Shown piece by piece: positions 1 through 9,945 of a stretch of 64,000 bases of DNA. The notes beneath the pieces are model-generated. The model ran no database searches, was not told the origin of the DNA, and saw only the letters and a list, made by a program, of their open reading frames with translations. The stretch lies in NCBI GenBank assembly GCA_947303805.1, contig CAMYZE010000002.1:227477-291476 (forward strand), given 5' to 3'. The stretch is from an uncultured Clostridia bacterium. Its GTDB lineage: Bacteria > Bacillota > Clostridia > Lachnospirales > Lachnospiraceae. The number at the start of each line of letters is the position of its first letter. The first letter of the stretch is position 1. Both the position numbers and the translations under genes were made by a program.

Positions 1-1946
1 CTTCCCTTTTTCAGCTCAATTTTTTTATCAAGTTCTATAGTGTAATATCCTGCTAGCAATTTTGATACTTCTTGCCTTAGCTTGAGTGTACCATCTTCGC
101 AATTATTCATTGCAGTATCTTTTGTATATATTTCTACATCAAACAAAGATTCAGTAGAATATAAGCCTATATTTATAGCTTCAAGAAGTTGATTGTTATC
201 AGAACTAACTTGATACACATGGCCAATTTTATTATTTACGCTTACATCTGCTGAAGATGAAAATGTAGTTGTATCATAATGATAATTATACTCATACTTG
301 CCAGATTTTACTGCATCTACCGCATAAAAAACATCACTTAAACTTGTCTCATCATACGAAAGCCAAAAATATCCTCCATCAGAATATGTCCAATCTCCTC
401 CCCAACTATTTCTACATAACCATCCGCCATTATTAGTAGCATGAGAGTCATCGTACTCACAATAAAAATTAGATGCTGGTATATTATCATCCCAACCTAC
501 AATCATAATTGCATGGTTGGCCACAGTCTTATCTTTAGGAGAAAAGAAAGACCATTGAGTATTTGTATAATTTGCGTCATCAAATGTGTGATAATATTGT
601 CTATTTATATTATCATATCGTGATGATATAGCAAAATAAGAAAATCCCACAGCACCATGATCCATTATAGCTTTTTTAATTAAATCCTTATTATTTTTAT
701 TGATATAGTATGCATTTTCCATTTCATAGCTATTGCTATTAAATGCATATTTACCATCAAGTCCATTATTAATTATATCTGAAACTTTACTATATTCTGT
801 GTCGTCATTGACTTTTACCACACCTAAATGATTCGTCATTAAATTAGTAGCTGCAGATAAATTTCCACCTACATCAGCAAATGACTCTGGTTCTTCTCCA
901 TTTTCTCTATAAACCCAATCATTAATTGTGGTATAGTCATTTCCTTCTAAACCTGGCTTATCAAGATTTTCTGAACCATCCGCGGTTACATTTTTTAAAT
1001 TATACGTGAAATAGGCAAGTGCTGCCTCACTTAGTCTTGATTCATCATCATCCGTAGTAAAAATACCTTTTTTTCTTAAGTCGGATTCCATAATACCTAT
1101 GGTAGAAAATGCCCAACAAGTTCCATAAGGGTCTTGATTTCTAATTGGAGGTATTATTGACACACTACCATTGGTTTTAACTCTTGAATCCCAACGAGCA
1201 GGGATTTCTTCTTCATTACCGGCACCTAAAAGTTTCTCTAAAAAATTTTTAGGTTTTTTATCATTAATATATGGTACTGAAAAATCAATATGAATATTTC
1301 CCATAGGATAAACAGGAACTATAAGTTCAGAAGCATCACTTGCTGATGCAATTTCACTCATCGATGCAATACTTGAATATATCTCTTCATTTGCAAATTC
1401 CAAATAATTTACTTCAGATACTGAAGCTATGTCATCTAATACAGCTTCAGATTCTAAAACGTCTTCTTCCACAATAAAATCAGAGTCCGATTGAGTTGCA
1501 ATGTCATCAATTGACTCTTCACTTGTTGTTTCTTCTATTTCATCAATTATCTCCTCTGTTGTCTCTTCAACAATAGATTCTTCAGAGGCAATTACTGAAG
1601 ATTCTTCATTCATAGTTTCTTCACTAAAAGCATTGGTTAATTCCTCTTCAGGCTCCCCTTCAGGTTCCTCTTCAATATCATATTCTTTTGTCTCATCTTC
1701 TACAACTTCAGATTCTAACTCAGAATTTGATTCTTCTTCATTCTCTTTTGTCTCTTCATCATCAAAAACTATTGACTCGTCAGTCAATTTAATGTTGTCA
1801 ACTTCTTCCGCACCATCCTTAAAATCATTAGTAGTTTTTGTCGCAAAAATTTCAATTGTTTCATCGTCTAATGCAAAATTAGTCATTAGGTTTGTCGCAA
1901 TCATTGTGACACAAAGCACAGTTGCTACTAATCTTTTGAATCTCAT
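1..1946 (-). CDS. Papain-like (C1A) surface cysteine protease, 3' end cut by window edge
   Basis: The frame runs off the left edge. The start ATG at 1946 follows a GGAGGAAATGG ribosome site. Residues 1-25 form a signal peptide (MRFKRL then a hydrophobic stretch). Residues about 26-165 are a very acidic, Glu/Ser/Asp-rich region, probably a spacer or propeptide. The peptidase domain spans about residues 235-530. Its catalytic Cys277 lies in GTCWAFS, the His478 in NHAIMIVGWDD and the Asn513 in RNSWGG, so the papain triad is intact. A beta-rich C-terminal part follows, like the lectin-like domain often found after C1A peptidases in Clostridia. It is probably secreted and cell-surface associated, degrading host or dietary protein. 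The gene has its own upstream region with a hairpin at about 1980-2010. Function as a protease is well supported; its substrate is unknown. Confidence 0.85.
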   Translation of the reverse strand, partial: MRFKRLVATVLCVTMIATNLMTNFALDDETIEIFATKTTNDFKDGAEEVDNIKLTDESIVFDDEETKENEEESNSELESEVVEDETKEYDIEEEPEGEPEEELTNAFSEETMNEESSVIASEESIVEETTEEIIDEIEETTSEESIDDIATQSDSDFIVEEDVLESEAVLDDIASVSEVNYLEFANEEIYSSIASMSEIASASDASELIVPVYPMGNIHIDFSVPYINDKKPKNFLEKLLGAGNEEEIPARWDSRVKTNGSVSIIPPIRNQDPYGTCWAFSTIGIMESDLRKKGIFTTDDDESRLSEAALAYFTYNLKNVTADGSENLDKPGLEGNDYTTINDWVYRENGEEPESFADVGGNLSAATNLMTNHLGVVKVNDDTEYSKVSDIINNGLDGKYAFNSNSYEMENAYYINKNNKDLIKKAIMDHGAVGFSYFAISSRYDNINRQYYHTFDDANYTNTQWSFFSPKDKTVANHAIMIVGWDDNIPASNFYCEYDDSHATNNGGWLCRNSWGGDWTYSDGGYFWLSYDETSLSDVFYAVDAVKSGKYEYNYHYDTTTFSSSADVSVNNKIGHVYQVSSDNNQLLEAINIGLYSTESLFDVEIYTKDTAMNNCEDGTLKLRQEVSKLLAGYYTIELDKKIELKKG

Positions 1947-2095
1947 CCATTTCCTCCAACACAAATAAAAAACAGTGCCTATTTCAATGCTTTTGAAAAT
2001 AGGTTTATTGTATATAATAATTTGTAGTAATTATATCATATTTTCCCTAAAAATCTTATATTCATTTATTAAAATTTTATTATAATTAATGCCTA

Positions 2096-2122
2096 AAAAA
2101 TGGCTAAATTAAGCCGTTTTTT
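2096..2122 (-). terminator. Second terminator-like hairpin after groL
   Basis: A short stem (GGCT with AGCC) is flanked by an A run and a T run, so it could work in either direction between groL and the protease gene. It lies just beyond the stronger groL terminator. Confidence 0.45.
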
Positions 2123-2132
2123 TAAATTTGAG

Positions 2133-2163
2133 CAAAAAAAAGAGTAGGCATATTTGCCTACTC
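2133..2163 (-). terminator. groL rho-independent terminator
   Basis: On the minus strand GAGTAGGCA and its complement form a 9-bp stem with a 4-nt loop, followed by a run of eight U. It directly follows the groL stop codon. Confidence 0.85.
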
Positions 2164-2183
2164 AACAACATATTATTAATTAA

Positions 2184-3815
<1,632 letters not shown>

Positions 3816-3837
3816 AATTATTTACCTCCTATATTTC

Positions 3838-3890
3838 GGGCTCGTAAAACTCGCCCATACGACTTAGGGCTCGTGAAACTCGCCCCTACG
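3838..3890. repeat. Two tandem copies of the dispersed GGGCTCG...CTCGCCCCTACG repeat
   Basis: Copies at 3838-3861 and 3867-3890 differ by a few bases. They occupy the groS-groL gap. The same 24-bp unit recurs at many intergenic sites up to 49.6 kb. Confidence 0.85.
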
Positions 3891-3893
3891 GTT

Positions 3894-4178
3894 TTACTCA
3901 ACTACTGCTAGTATGTCGCTTTGCTTGAGAATGACATATTTGACCTTGTCGATTTCTACTTCAGAACCAGAATATTTTGAGTAGATAACATCTTGTCCAA
4001 CTTTTACTTCCATCTTAACTTCATTGCCATCTACTATGCCACCAGGTCCTACTGCTACAACTTTGCCTTGCATAGGCATCTCTTTATCAGAACCTGGAAG
4101 TACTATTCCAGATGCTGTTGTCTGTTCTTGTTTCTTTTGCTCAAGAACTACTTTGTCAAATAATGGTTTTAATTTCAT
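3894..4178 (-). CDS. groS: Co-chaperonin GroES, 94 aa
   Basis: This is the 10-kDa lid of the GroEL chamber. The protein begins MKLKPLFDKVVLEQ and has the typical length. The mobile-loop region (about residues 17-34, with GIVLPGS) and the GPG turn near residue 45 are recognisable. An AGGAGG ribosome site lies upstream of the ATG. It is the first gene of the heat-shock operon, under the consensus promoter and CIRCE operator at 4224-4266. Confidence 0.97.
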   Translation of the reverse strand: MKLKPLFDKVVLEQKKQEQTTASGIVLPGSDKEMPMQGKVVAVGPGGIVDGNEVKMEVKVGQDVIYSKYSGSEVEIDKVKYVILKQSDILAVVE

Positions 4179-4200
4179 ATATATATCCTCCTAAATTAAA

Positions 4201-4226
4201 AATGCCCTTTCTTAACAAAGGGCATT
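4201..4226 (-). terminator. Terminator of the MFS gene, left arm overlapping the groS promoter
   Basis: A 10-bp perfect stem (AATGCCCTTT with AAAGGGCATT, 6-nt loop) is followed by TTTTTAATTT on the minus strand. It ends transcripts arriving from the MFS gene. The upstream arm (4217-4226) overlaps the -10 box of the groS promoter. Transcripts starting at that promoter should lack this arm and escape termination. Confidence 0.7.
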
Positions 4227-4252
4227 ATAACACAATTTGTTAGCAATGTCAA
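4224..4252 (-). promoter_or_regulatory. Sigma-A promoter of groS-groL
   Basis: On the minus strand TTGACA (4252-4247) and TATAAT (4229-4224) are separated by exactly 17 bp, a perfect consensus. The predicted start site is near 4217. The -35 box lies inside the CIRCE element. Confidence 0.85.
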
Positions 4253-4266
4253 GTAGAGAGTGCTAA
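4240..4266 (-). promoter_or_regulatory. CIRCE operator (HrcA binding site)
   Basis: The 9-9-9 structure is present: one arm is the perfect consensus GAGTGCTAA (4258-4266), the other is TTAGCAATG (4240-4248), matching 7 of 9 positions of TTAGCACTC. It overlaps the -35 box of the groS promoter and also the last codons of the upstream MFS gene. This is the classical site for repression by HrcA, whose gene is not in the window. Confidence 0.85.
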
Positions 4267-5433
4267 TTTTTTTACTATATTTCCCAGTATCGCAAATATG
4301 CAACTTATGCTTGCTATTACTATACATCCTATCTCCAGTAAGTCGGTACCACCTATAGAAATCAATTGTCCTCCTACAAAAGTACCAAGTATAAGGCCTG
4401 TGGTAACTGCCATACCAATAAATGTCTGTCCCTTATTTTTATCCTCTTCCTGCATCATATCATCAGATAAATAAACTGATGATGGTATAAGTATTGCAAA
4501 AGTAAACATCTGTAAAACTTGTGCTACATATATGGCTGTCATACTTTCTATATGAAAGACAAAGGCTCTTACTATATAAAAGGCGCATGCAATTAAAATC
4601 ATTTTCTTGACATGTATCTTTTTAAGCATTTTAGATATTAAAAACATAATAGGTATTTCCACCATAGCCGCTATGGCATTCGCAAGTCCAAGATGTGAAC
4701 TATCTCCACCAAGTTCTTCTATAATATTAATCATATATCCGCAGTCAGAGTTTTGGAAGCACATGGCAAATATGACTGCAAACACCATTAGGAAAAATGA
4801 TGGATACTTCATTATTATGTTAGTATGGGAAGAATTTTTACTTTCAATTTTAGTATCTTTTTTTGTTATTATGCTATCGTCTTTTAATCTTGGCATAATA
4901 ATTATGATTATTAATAATAAAACTGACGACACTATCCCATTAACTGATACAAGTCTCGCACCATATTTATGCATAATGTTACCTAATATATATGAAACAA
5001 CTGCAAAAGAAAATGAACCACATCCTCTTGCTATACCATAGTCAACATTATAACCTCTATCTGTATAATAGAAACAACTTGCATTTATAAATGGAGACAT
5101 ATTGTTTGTAGATAAATATATAGTTCCAAAAAGTAATCCACTAGCGATTTTTCTTTGATAAAAAGAATATAGAGCAATAAATAAAATAATAACCGCAAAT
5201 CCAATCCAAGTAAGTATTCTCTTAAAATCAATATTTTTCTTTCTGTCAGCAATGTATCCAAGTGTAGGTTGAGTTATAGCCGCTATTATTCCAAAGACAC
5301 CCATGAGTATACTAATTTGCGATGCTGTATATCCATTTTCAGCTAAAAAATATACAGTATACCCGAGCACACTTACTTGAACTATATAAAATATTGCTGT
5401 CAATAGATAACAAAACATTGAGTACTTTTTCAT
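4249..5433 (-). CDS. MFS transporter (LacY/NupG-like group), 394 aa
   Basis: The protein has about 12 hydrophobic segments and begins MKKYSMFCYLLTAIFYIVQVSVLGYTVYF. A loop with GYIADRKK near residue 60 matches the MFS loop 2-3 motif (GxxxDRxxR/K). It fits the MFS_1-like family of oligosaccharide or nucleoside proton symporters, but the substrate cannot be told from sequence. The last codons overlap the CIRCE element of the next operon. It has its own terminator at 4201-4226. Confidence 0.8.
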   Translation of the reverse strand: MKKYSMFCYLLTAIFYIVQVSVLGYTVYFLAENGYTASQISILMGVFGIIAAITQPTLGYIADRKKNIDFKRILTWIGFAVIILFIALYSFYQRKIASGLLFGTIYLSTNNMSPFINASCFYYTDRGYNVDYGIARGCGSFSFAVVSYILGNIMHKYGARLVSVNGIVSSVLLLIIIIIMPRLKDDSIITKKDTKIESKNSSHTNIIMKYPSFFLMVFAVIFAMCFQNSDCGYMINIIEELGGDSSHLGLANAIAAMVEIPIMFLISKMLKKIHVKKMILIACAFYIVRAFVFHIESMTAIYVAQVLQMFTFAILIPSSVYLSDDMMQEEDKNKGQTFIGMAVTTGLILGTFVGGQLISIGGTDLLEIGCIVIASISCIFAILGNIVKKLALST

Positions 5434-5489
5434 ATTTTATAACCAACCATCCTTATGCACCACCTAAATGTTTTATTGCACTTTCGATT

Positions 5490-5518
5490 AATTTAAAAGC
5501 ACCTCTATTGAGGTGCTT
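5490..5518 (-). terminator. Terminator after the C39-like gene
   Basis: AAGCACCTC and GAGGTGCTT form a 9-bp stem with a 4-nt loop; on the minus strand it is followed by TTTTAAAT. Confidence 0.75.
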
Positions 5519-5530
5519 AATTTAATAGTT

Positions 5531-6319
5531 CTAATTCTTATCAACTATTATAAAGCATTTGTCGTTTTTTTCTTGAGCCAACGGCTCTTTGCTAAATAAA
5601 TTGGCAAAGGTCCATCTTGCCGCAAATTCATTTGCAGTTACTTTATAATAATCATCTGCATTTGATTTAGGATCAGTATTAACCATAATAATCTCATCAT
5701 CTTGAATACTGTCAGTAGATTTATTGTCATATCCAACTACTAAAGACCACTGCCCCGGGTTCTTGCTCCAACCTACAATTACAGGATAACCACTTCCAAG
5801 GGCTTTTTCGATTAAGCTAATTCCAACTTTTTCATTAGCTAAACTAGGAATCTCTTTATAATTCTCTTCAGTCCAATGTTTTATTTTTAAAGTTGTGAGA
5901 ATCTCTTTAACTTGATTTACACAGGTTCCGATATGAAAAGATTCGTGCATGGATTTCATATCTTTAATGATATCCTCAGAAAATATTCCGTCATGTCCAT
6001 AGTATGAAAGTAAAACCAAAATGCATGCGGGACCACTTTCGTCTAAATCACTCTGTTTATAAGCCTTAAATGAACTTGGTAAAGTAATCATATTTGAACT
6101 AACGGGATTAAGCATTTCACTTATCACGTTATTATCATTTGTAGTAGATGCCTGTTTTGGCTTTTTAAAATTAACAATATATATCACAAACAATATGACT
6201 ATGATAAACACTATGTAAAATGCAACCTTAATATTATTATTTTGTTTTTTCTTACCCACAAATAAAGATTTTGTTTTCTTTTTGCTTGTTTTTTTTGCTA
6301 CTTTTTTCATATTACTCAT
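5531..6319 (-). CDS. Membrane-anchored C39-type papain-fold protein, probably catalytically dead
   Basis: The 262-aa protein has a Lys-rich N-terminus, one membrane segment (about residues 31-51) and an extracytoplasmic C39_2-like domain (about residues 80-255). In this fold the catalytic Cys sits in a DCGPA-like motif; here the motif is DESGPAC, with Ser in place of Cys. The later His of the HW.VVVGYD motif is Gln (GQWSLVVGYD). Both catalytic residues thus appear replaced, so a binding or structural role is more likely than proteolysis. It overlaps the preceding EF-G-like gene by 8 bp (a second Met at 6310 is also possible), suggesting translational coupling. The actual role is unknown. Confidence 0.6.
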   Translation of the reverse strand: MSNMKKVAKKTSKKKTKSLFVGKKKQNNNIKVAFYIVFIIVILFVIYIVNFKKPKQASTTNDNNVISEMLNPVSSNMITLPSSFKAYKQSDLDESGPACILVLLSYYGHDGIFSEDIIKDMKSMHESFHIGTCVNQVKEILTTLKIKHWTEENYKEIPSLANEKVGISLIEKALGSGYPVIVGWSKNPGQWSLVVGYDNKSTDSIQDDEIIMVNTDPKSNADDYYKVTANEFAARWTFANLFSKEPLAQEKNDKCFIIVDKN

Positions 6320-8402
6320 CTCTCTCCGCTTCTTTCATTGCTTTCGCTTTTTCTACTTCTTTATCACAGATATCCTTTGGTGCCTCCTCATACCTTGCAA
6401 ACTCATATGAGAATACTCCTGTACCGCCTGTCATAGAACTAAGAGTAGTTGTATACTCATACATCTCCATCTGAGGGACTTCAGCTTCTATCTGAGTCTT
6501 ATTGCTCTGGGTAGGATTCATTCCCAGCACCCTTCCTCTTCTCTTTGTGAGGTCTCCTATTACATCCCCTGTAAACTTGTCATCAACGATTACTCTTACT
6601 GTAACAATTGGTTCAAGTAAGCATGGGCTTGCTTTCATAAACCCATCTTTAAATGCTCCAATGGTAGCAAGTTTAAATGCCATTTCAGATGAGTCGACTT
6701 CATGGAATGATCCATCATAAAGCACTGCCTTTACACCAACTACTGGATATCCAGCAAGCGGGCCTTTTTCACAACATTCTGCAAGTCCTTTTTCAACTGC
6801 TGGGAAATAGTTCTTAGGAACTGCTCCACCTACAACTTCAGTTCCAAAATCAAATGCATTGTCAAAATCATTTGATGGTGAAAATCTCATCTTTACATGG
6901 CCATATTGTCCGTGTCCACCTGACTGCTTTTTATGTTTATATTCAACATCAGAAGTCTTTCTTATAGTTTCTTTAAATGCAACTCTTGGTTCTTCTAAGA
7001 TAATTTCAACTTTATATTCGTTTAATAGACGACTAGCAACCATCTCAAGTTGAAGATTTCCAATACCGTAGAGAAGCATCTGGTGATTTGCTGTGTCATT
7101 TATAGATTTTAAAGTTAAGTCCTCTTCGCAAAGTTTGGCAATCGCTTGGGCAAGTTTATCAATGTCACTCTTCTCTTTTGCTCTATATGACTTGTAGGTA
7201 TATGGCTTAGAAATCTCTGTCTTAGCAAACATAACAGGCAAATTCTTTGTTGCAAGAGAGTCTCCAGTTTTAGTATTTGATAGCTTTGCGAGTGCACCTA
7301 TATCTCCTGCATGAAGTTCAAATACCTCTTGGGCCTTATTGCCAGAAAGAACATATATCTTTCCTATCTTTACATCTTCTTCCTTAGTTACATTATATAG
7401 CAAATCATCAGTCTTTAGAACACCACTACATACTTTTATAAATGAGTATCTACCAATATATGGGTCAACCATTGTCTTAAATACATATGCAGATTTTTGT
7501 TTAGAGAAGTCATAGTTAAGTCCAACCAACTCATTGGTATTCTTATTGATACCATTTAATTCTTTTTGATCTGGTGATGGGAAGTACTTAATTATATCAT
7601 CAAGAGTAGTATAGATACCTTGTGCGAGCATATTTGATCCCATACCCATAAGTACTATTGAACCATTGCATACATTATTTTTAAGAGCTGAACGAATTTC
7701 AAACTCTGAAAACTCTTCGCCGGCAAAAAATCTATTCATCATATCTTCTGATGTCTCTGCAACTGATTCAAGAAGTATAGCTCTATATTTCTCAAGATAT
7801 TCTTTGTTGTAGTCAGGAATATCACACTCTACAGCCTGATCACCCTGCCACTTATATGCTTTTTTAGAAATGATATTGACATAACCAACAAACTTCTCAT
7901 TTTCACGGATAGGAAGATTGATAGGTGCAACCTTTTTTCCAAAAAGTGCTGTGGCATCATCAACTACTTGTCTAAATGATGCATTATTATCATCCATATT
8001 AGTGACATGGATAAATCTTGGAAGTTTGTATTTATCACACATATCCCATGATTTTTTTGTACCAGCTTGGATTCCTGATTTACCATTAACTACTATAACA
8101 GCTGCATCTGCTATACCACAGGCTTCTTCAACTTCCCCAACAAAATCTGAAAATCCTGGAGTATCTATGATATTTATCTTTCTGCTATCCCACTCAAGAG
8201 GAATTATTGATGTCTGGCAAGAAATTTTTCTTTTCTGCTCTTCTTTACCAAAGTCAGAAATCGTATTACCTTCATCAACTGATCCCATCTTGTCAGTAAT
8301 CTTAGCTACTTTTGCAATGGCTTCTACCATCGATGTCTTTCCAGAGCCACTGTGTCCAAGTAAAACTACATTTCTAATTTTGTCGGTAGTATAAATTTTC
8401 AT
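6312..8402 (-). CDS. EF-G paralogue (translational GTPase), 696 aa
   Basis: It has all EF-G domains in order: the GTPase domain (about residues 1-270), the beta-barrel domain II, and domains III-V ending near residue 690. The P-loop is GHSGSGKT rather than the usual GHIDAGKT, the DTPG switch is present, and the NKxD motif reads TNMD. These departures place it among EF-G-like paralogues (fusA2 type) rather than the housekeeping factor. A role in ribosome rescue, recycling or protection is possible but not shown. Domain IV retains the GGAVP..YFPAVEKG pattern. It is followed with an 8-bp overlap by the C39-like gene. Confidence 0.85.
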   Translation of the reverse strand: MKIYTTDKIRNVVLLGHSGSGKTSMVEAIAKVAKITDKMGSVDEGNTISDFGKEEQKRKISCQTSIIPLEWDSRKINIIDTPGFSDFVGEVEEACGIADAAVIVVNGKSGIQAGTKKSWDMCDKYKLPRFIHVTNMDDNNASFRQVVDDATALFGKKVAPINLPIRENEKFVGYVNIISKKAYKWQGDQAVECDIPDYNKEYLEKYRAILLESVAETSEDMMNRFFAGEEFSEFEIRSALKNNVCNGSIVLMGMGSNMLAQGIYTTLDDIIKYFPSPDQKELNGINKNTNELVGLNYDFSKQKSAYVFKTMVDPYIGRYSFIKVCSGVLKTDDLLYNVTKEEDVKIGKIYVLSGNKAQEVFELHAGDIGALAKLSNTKTGDSLATKNLPVMFAKTEISKPYTYKSYRAKEKSDIDKLAQAIAKLCEEDLTLKSINDTANHQMLLYGIGNLQLEMVASRLLNEYKVEIILEEPRVAFKETIRKTSDVEYKHKKQSGGHGQYGHVKMRFSPSNDFDNAFDFGTEVVGGAVPKNYFPAVEKGLAECCEKGPLAGYPVVGVKAVLYDGSFHEVDSSEMAFKLATIGAFKDGFMKASPCLLEPIVTVRVIVDDKFTGDVIGDLTKRRGRVLGMNPTQSNKTQIEAEVPQMEMYEYTTTLSSMTGGTGVFSYEFARYEEAPKDICDKEVEKAKAMKEAERDE

Positions 8403-8419
8403 ATTGCCCTCCTAAAATT

Positions 8420-9229
8420 TTATAATTCTAAAGAGCGAGAATAAGACTGCATAATCGCATCTATAATCGCGCCCCTAAATCCATTTTCTTCAAGAACTCT
8501 CACACCTTCGATAGTTGTGCCAGCAGGACTTGTTACCATATCCTTCAAAACTCCTGGATGTGTTTTATTTTCCGCATACTTATCAAGTGCTAATTTTCCA
8601 GAGCCATACACAGCATTCATGGCAAACTTATATGCCAAGTCTCTTGGAAGTCCACACTCTACGCCGCCATCAGATAGAGCTTCTATCATCATGAAAATCC
8701 ATGCAGGACTTGCACCTGACACTTGAGTAACTGCATTTATATATTTTTCTTCTACTTCAACTACTTCGCCGATAGTTTTTAAGACATTTAAAACTTCTTT
8801 ATAATTTTTATCTTTAATAGCTTCTTTACTTGCTGATACTGCCGATATGCCTGCACCTACAAGACAAGGAGTGTTTGGCATAACTCTTACTATATTTTTA
8901 GTGCCTAATGATTTTTGTAAATACTCTACAGTCTTTCCTGCCATAATTGACACTACTAATTGTTTTTTACCAATAAGTTTTTTTAAGTCTTTTGATATAG
9001 AGTCAAATACCTGTGGCTTCACACATATAAACAAAACATCTTTAGCATTTTTAAGCACATAAGAATTATCTGTTGACACATTGAATCCAAAAGTTGCTTT
9101 TAAATCATCTAACTTTTCTTTACTTCTATTTGAAATAAAAATATCTTTGCAATTCAAAACTTTTGATTTAGCAATTCCTGACAAAATTGCATGAGCCATG
9201 TTTCCTGCGCCAATAAATCCTACTCTCAT
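8420..9229 (-). CDS. proC: Pyrroline-5-carboxylate reductase, 269 aa
   Basis: It catalyses the last step of proline synthesis: NAD(P)H reduction of pyrroline-5-carboxylate. The N-terminal Rossmann motif is MRVGFIGAGNMAHAI. The MPNTPCLVGAG motif and the C-terminal signature around SGASPAWIFMMIEALSDGGV are present. I start it at 9229, where GGGAGAA precedes the ATG and the protein begins as other ProC do. The frame stays open further upstream to 9385, but that part overlaps nth and lacks homology. Confidence 0.95.
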   Translation of the reverse strand: MRVGFIGAGNMAHAILSGIAKSKVLNCKDIFISNRSKEKLDDLKATFGFNVSTDNSYVLKNAKDVLFICVKPQVFDSISKDLKKLIGKKQLVVSIMAGKTVEYLQKSLGTKNIVRVMPNTPCLVGAGISAVSASKEAIKDKNYKEVLNVLKTIGEVVEVEEKYINAVTQVSGASPAWIFMMIEALSDGGVECGLPRDLAYKFAMNAVYGSGKLALDKYAENKTHPGVLKDMVTSPAGTTIEGVRVLEENGFRGAIIDAIMQSYSRSLEL

Positions 9230-9293
9230 ATATTCTCCCAATTTAATTATTATTTTACCACATTTTTTGATAAGTTTTAAGTAAAAAATAAAT

Positions 9294-9320
9294 AAAAAAA
9301 GGCTCTGATTAAGCCTTTTT
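9294..9320 (-). terminator. nth terminator overlapping its stop codon
   Basis: AAAAAGGCT and AGCCTTTTT form a stem with a short loop, ending in a U run on the minus strand. The nth stop codon lies in the stem. Confidence 0.7.
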
Positions 9321-9941
9321 ACACAATTTATAGAGTGGACAAATATCACACTTCGGTCTTCTTGCCATACAAATCTCTCGTCCAAGGGCTATAATATGGG
9401 TATTCCAAAGCTGCCAGTCTTTCTTTGCGACTATTTCTTTAAGTTTTTCCTCTATTTCTCGGACATCTTTTGTGTTTAGATTAAATAAAATGTTTGAAAT
9501 TCTTGCCACATGAGTGTCTACAGCCATAGCCGGTATGCCATATAGATGACTTATAACAACACTTGCTGTCTTTCTACCTACACCTGGAAGTTTTACTAAG
9601 TCGTCAAAATCTTTAGGAATCTTAGAATTAAAATCAGTTATGAGCATCCTTGCGCAAGCAATAATATTTTTTGCTTTATTATGATAAAATCCAACCGAAT
9701 GAATATCCATTTCTAATTCTTTTTGTTTAACATTTGCAAACTTATGTAATGTGTCATACTTCTTATACAAATCACTGGTTACGATATTAACCCGTGCATC
9801 AGTGCATTGAGCTGACATCATAACTGCAAATAAAAATTCATAAGGTTTATTTTTGTGATAATGCAAATAAAGAGGTATTTCTTTTCCATACCTCTTTTTT
9901 AAAATTTTAACTATTTCTTTTGCTTTTTCTTTATTCAACAT
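9309..9941 (-). CDS. nth: Endonuclease III, 210 aa
   Basis: This is a DNA glycosylase/AP lyase that removes oxidised pyrimidines. The helix-hairpin-helix reads LPGVGRKTASVV, with the catalytic Lys in the GRKTA segment. The catalytic Asp is in DTHVARIS. The C-terminal [4Fe-4S] loop is complete: C191, C198, C201, C207 (Cx6Cx2Cx5C). It is encoded between the EamA gene and proC. Confidence 0.96.
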   Translation of the reverse strand: MLNKEKAKEIVKILKKRYGKEIPLYLHYHKNKPYEFLFAVMMSAQCTDARVNIVTSDLYKKYDTLHKFANVKQKELEMDIHSVGFYHNKAKNIIACARMLITDFNSKIPKDFDDLVKLPGVGRKTASVVISHLYGIPAMAVDTHVARISNILFNLNTKDVREIEEKLKEIVAKKDWQLWNTHIIALGREICMARRPKCDICPLYKLCKKA

Positions 9942-9945
9942 ATTT

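Noticed and set aside
1501..1968. A Ser/Val-rich plus-strand frame of 155 codons
   Set aside because: It is the antisense shadow of the acidic Glu/Asp/Ser stretch of the protease gene; the protease has the triad, signal peptide and ribosome site.
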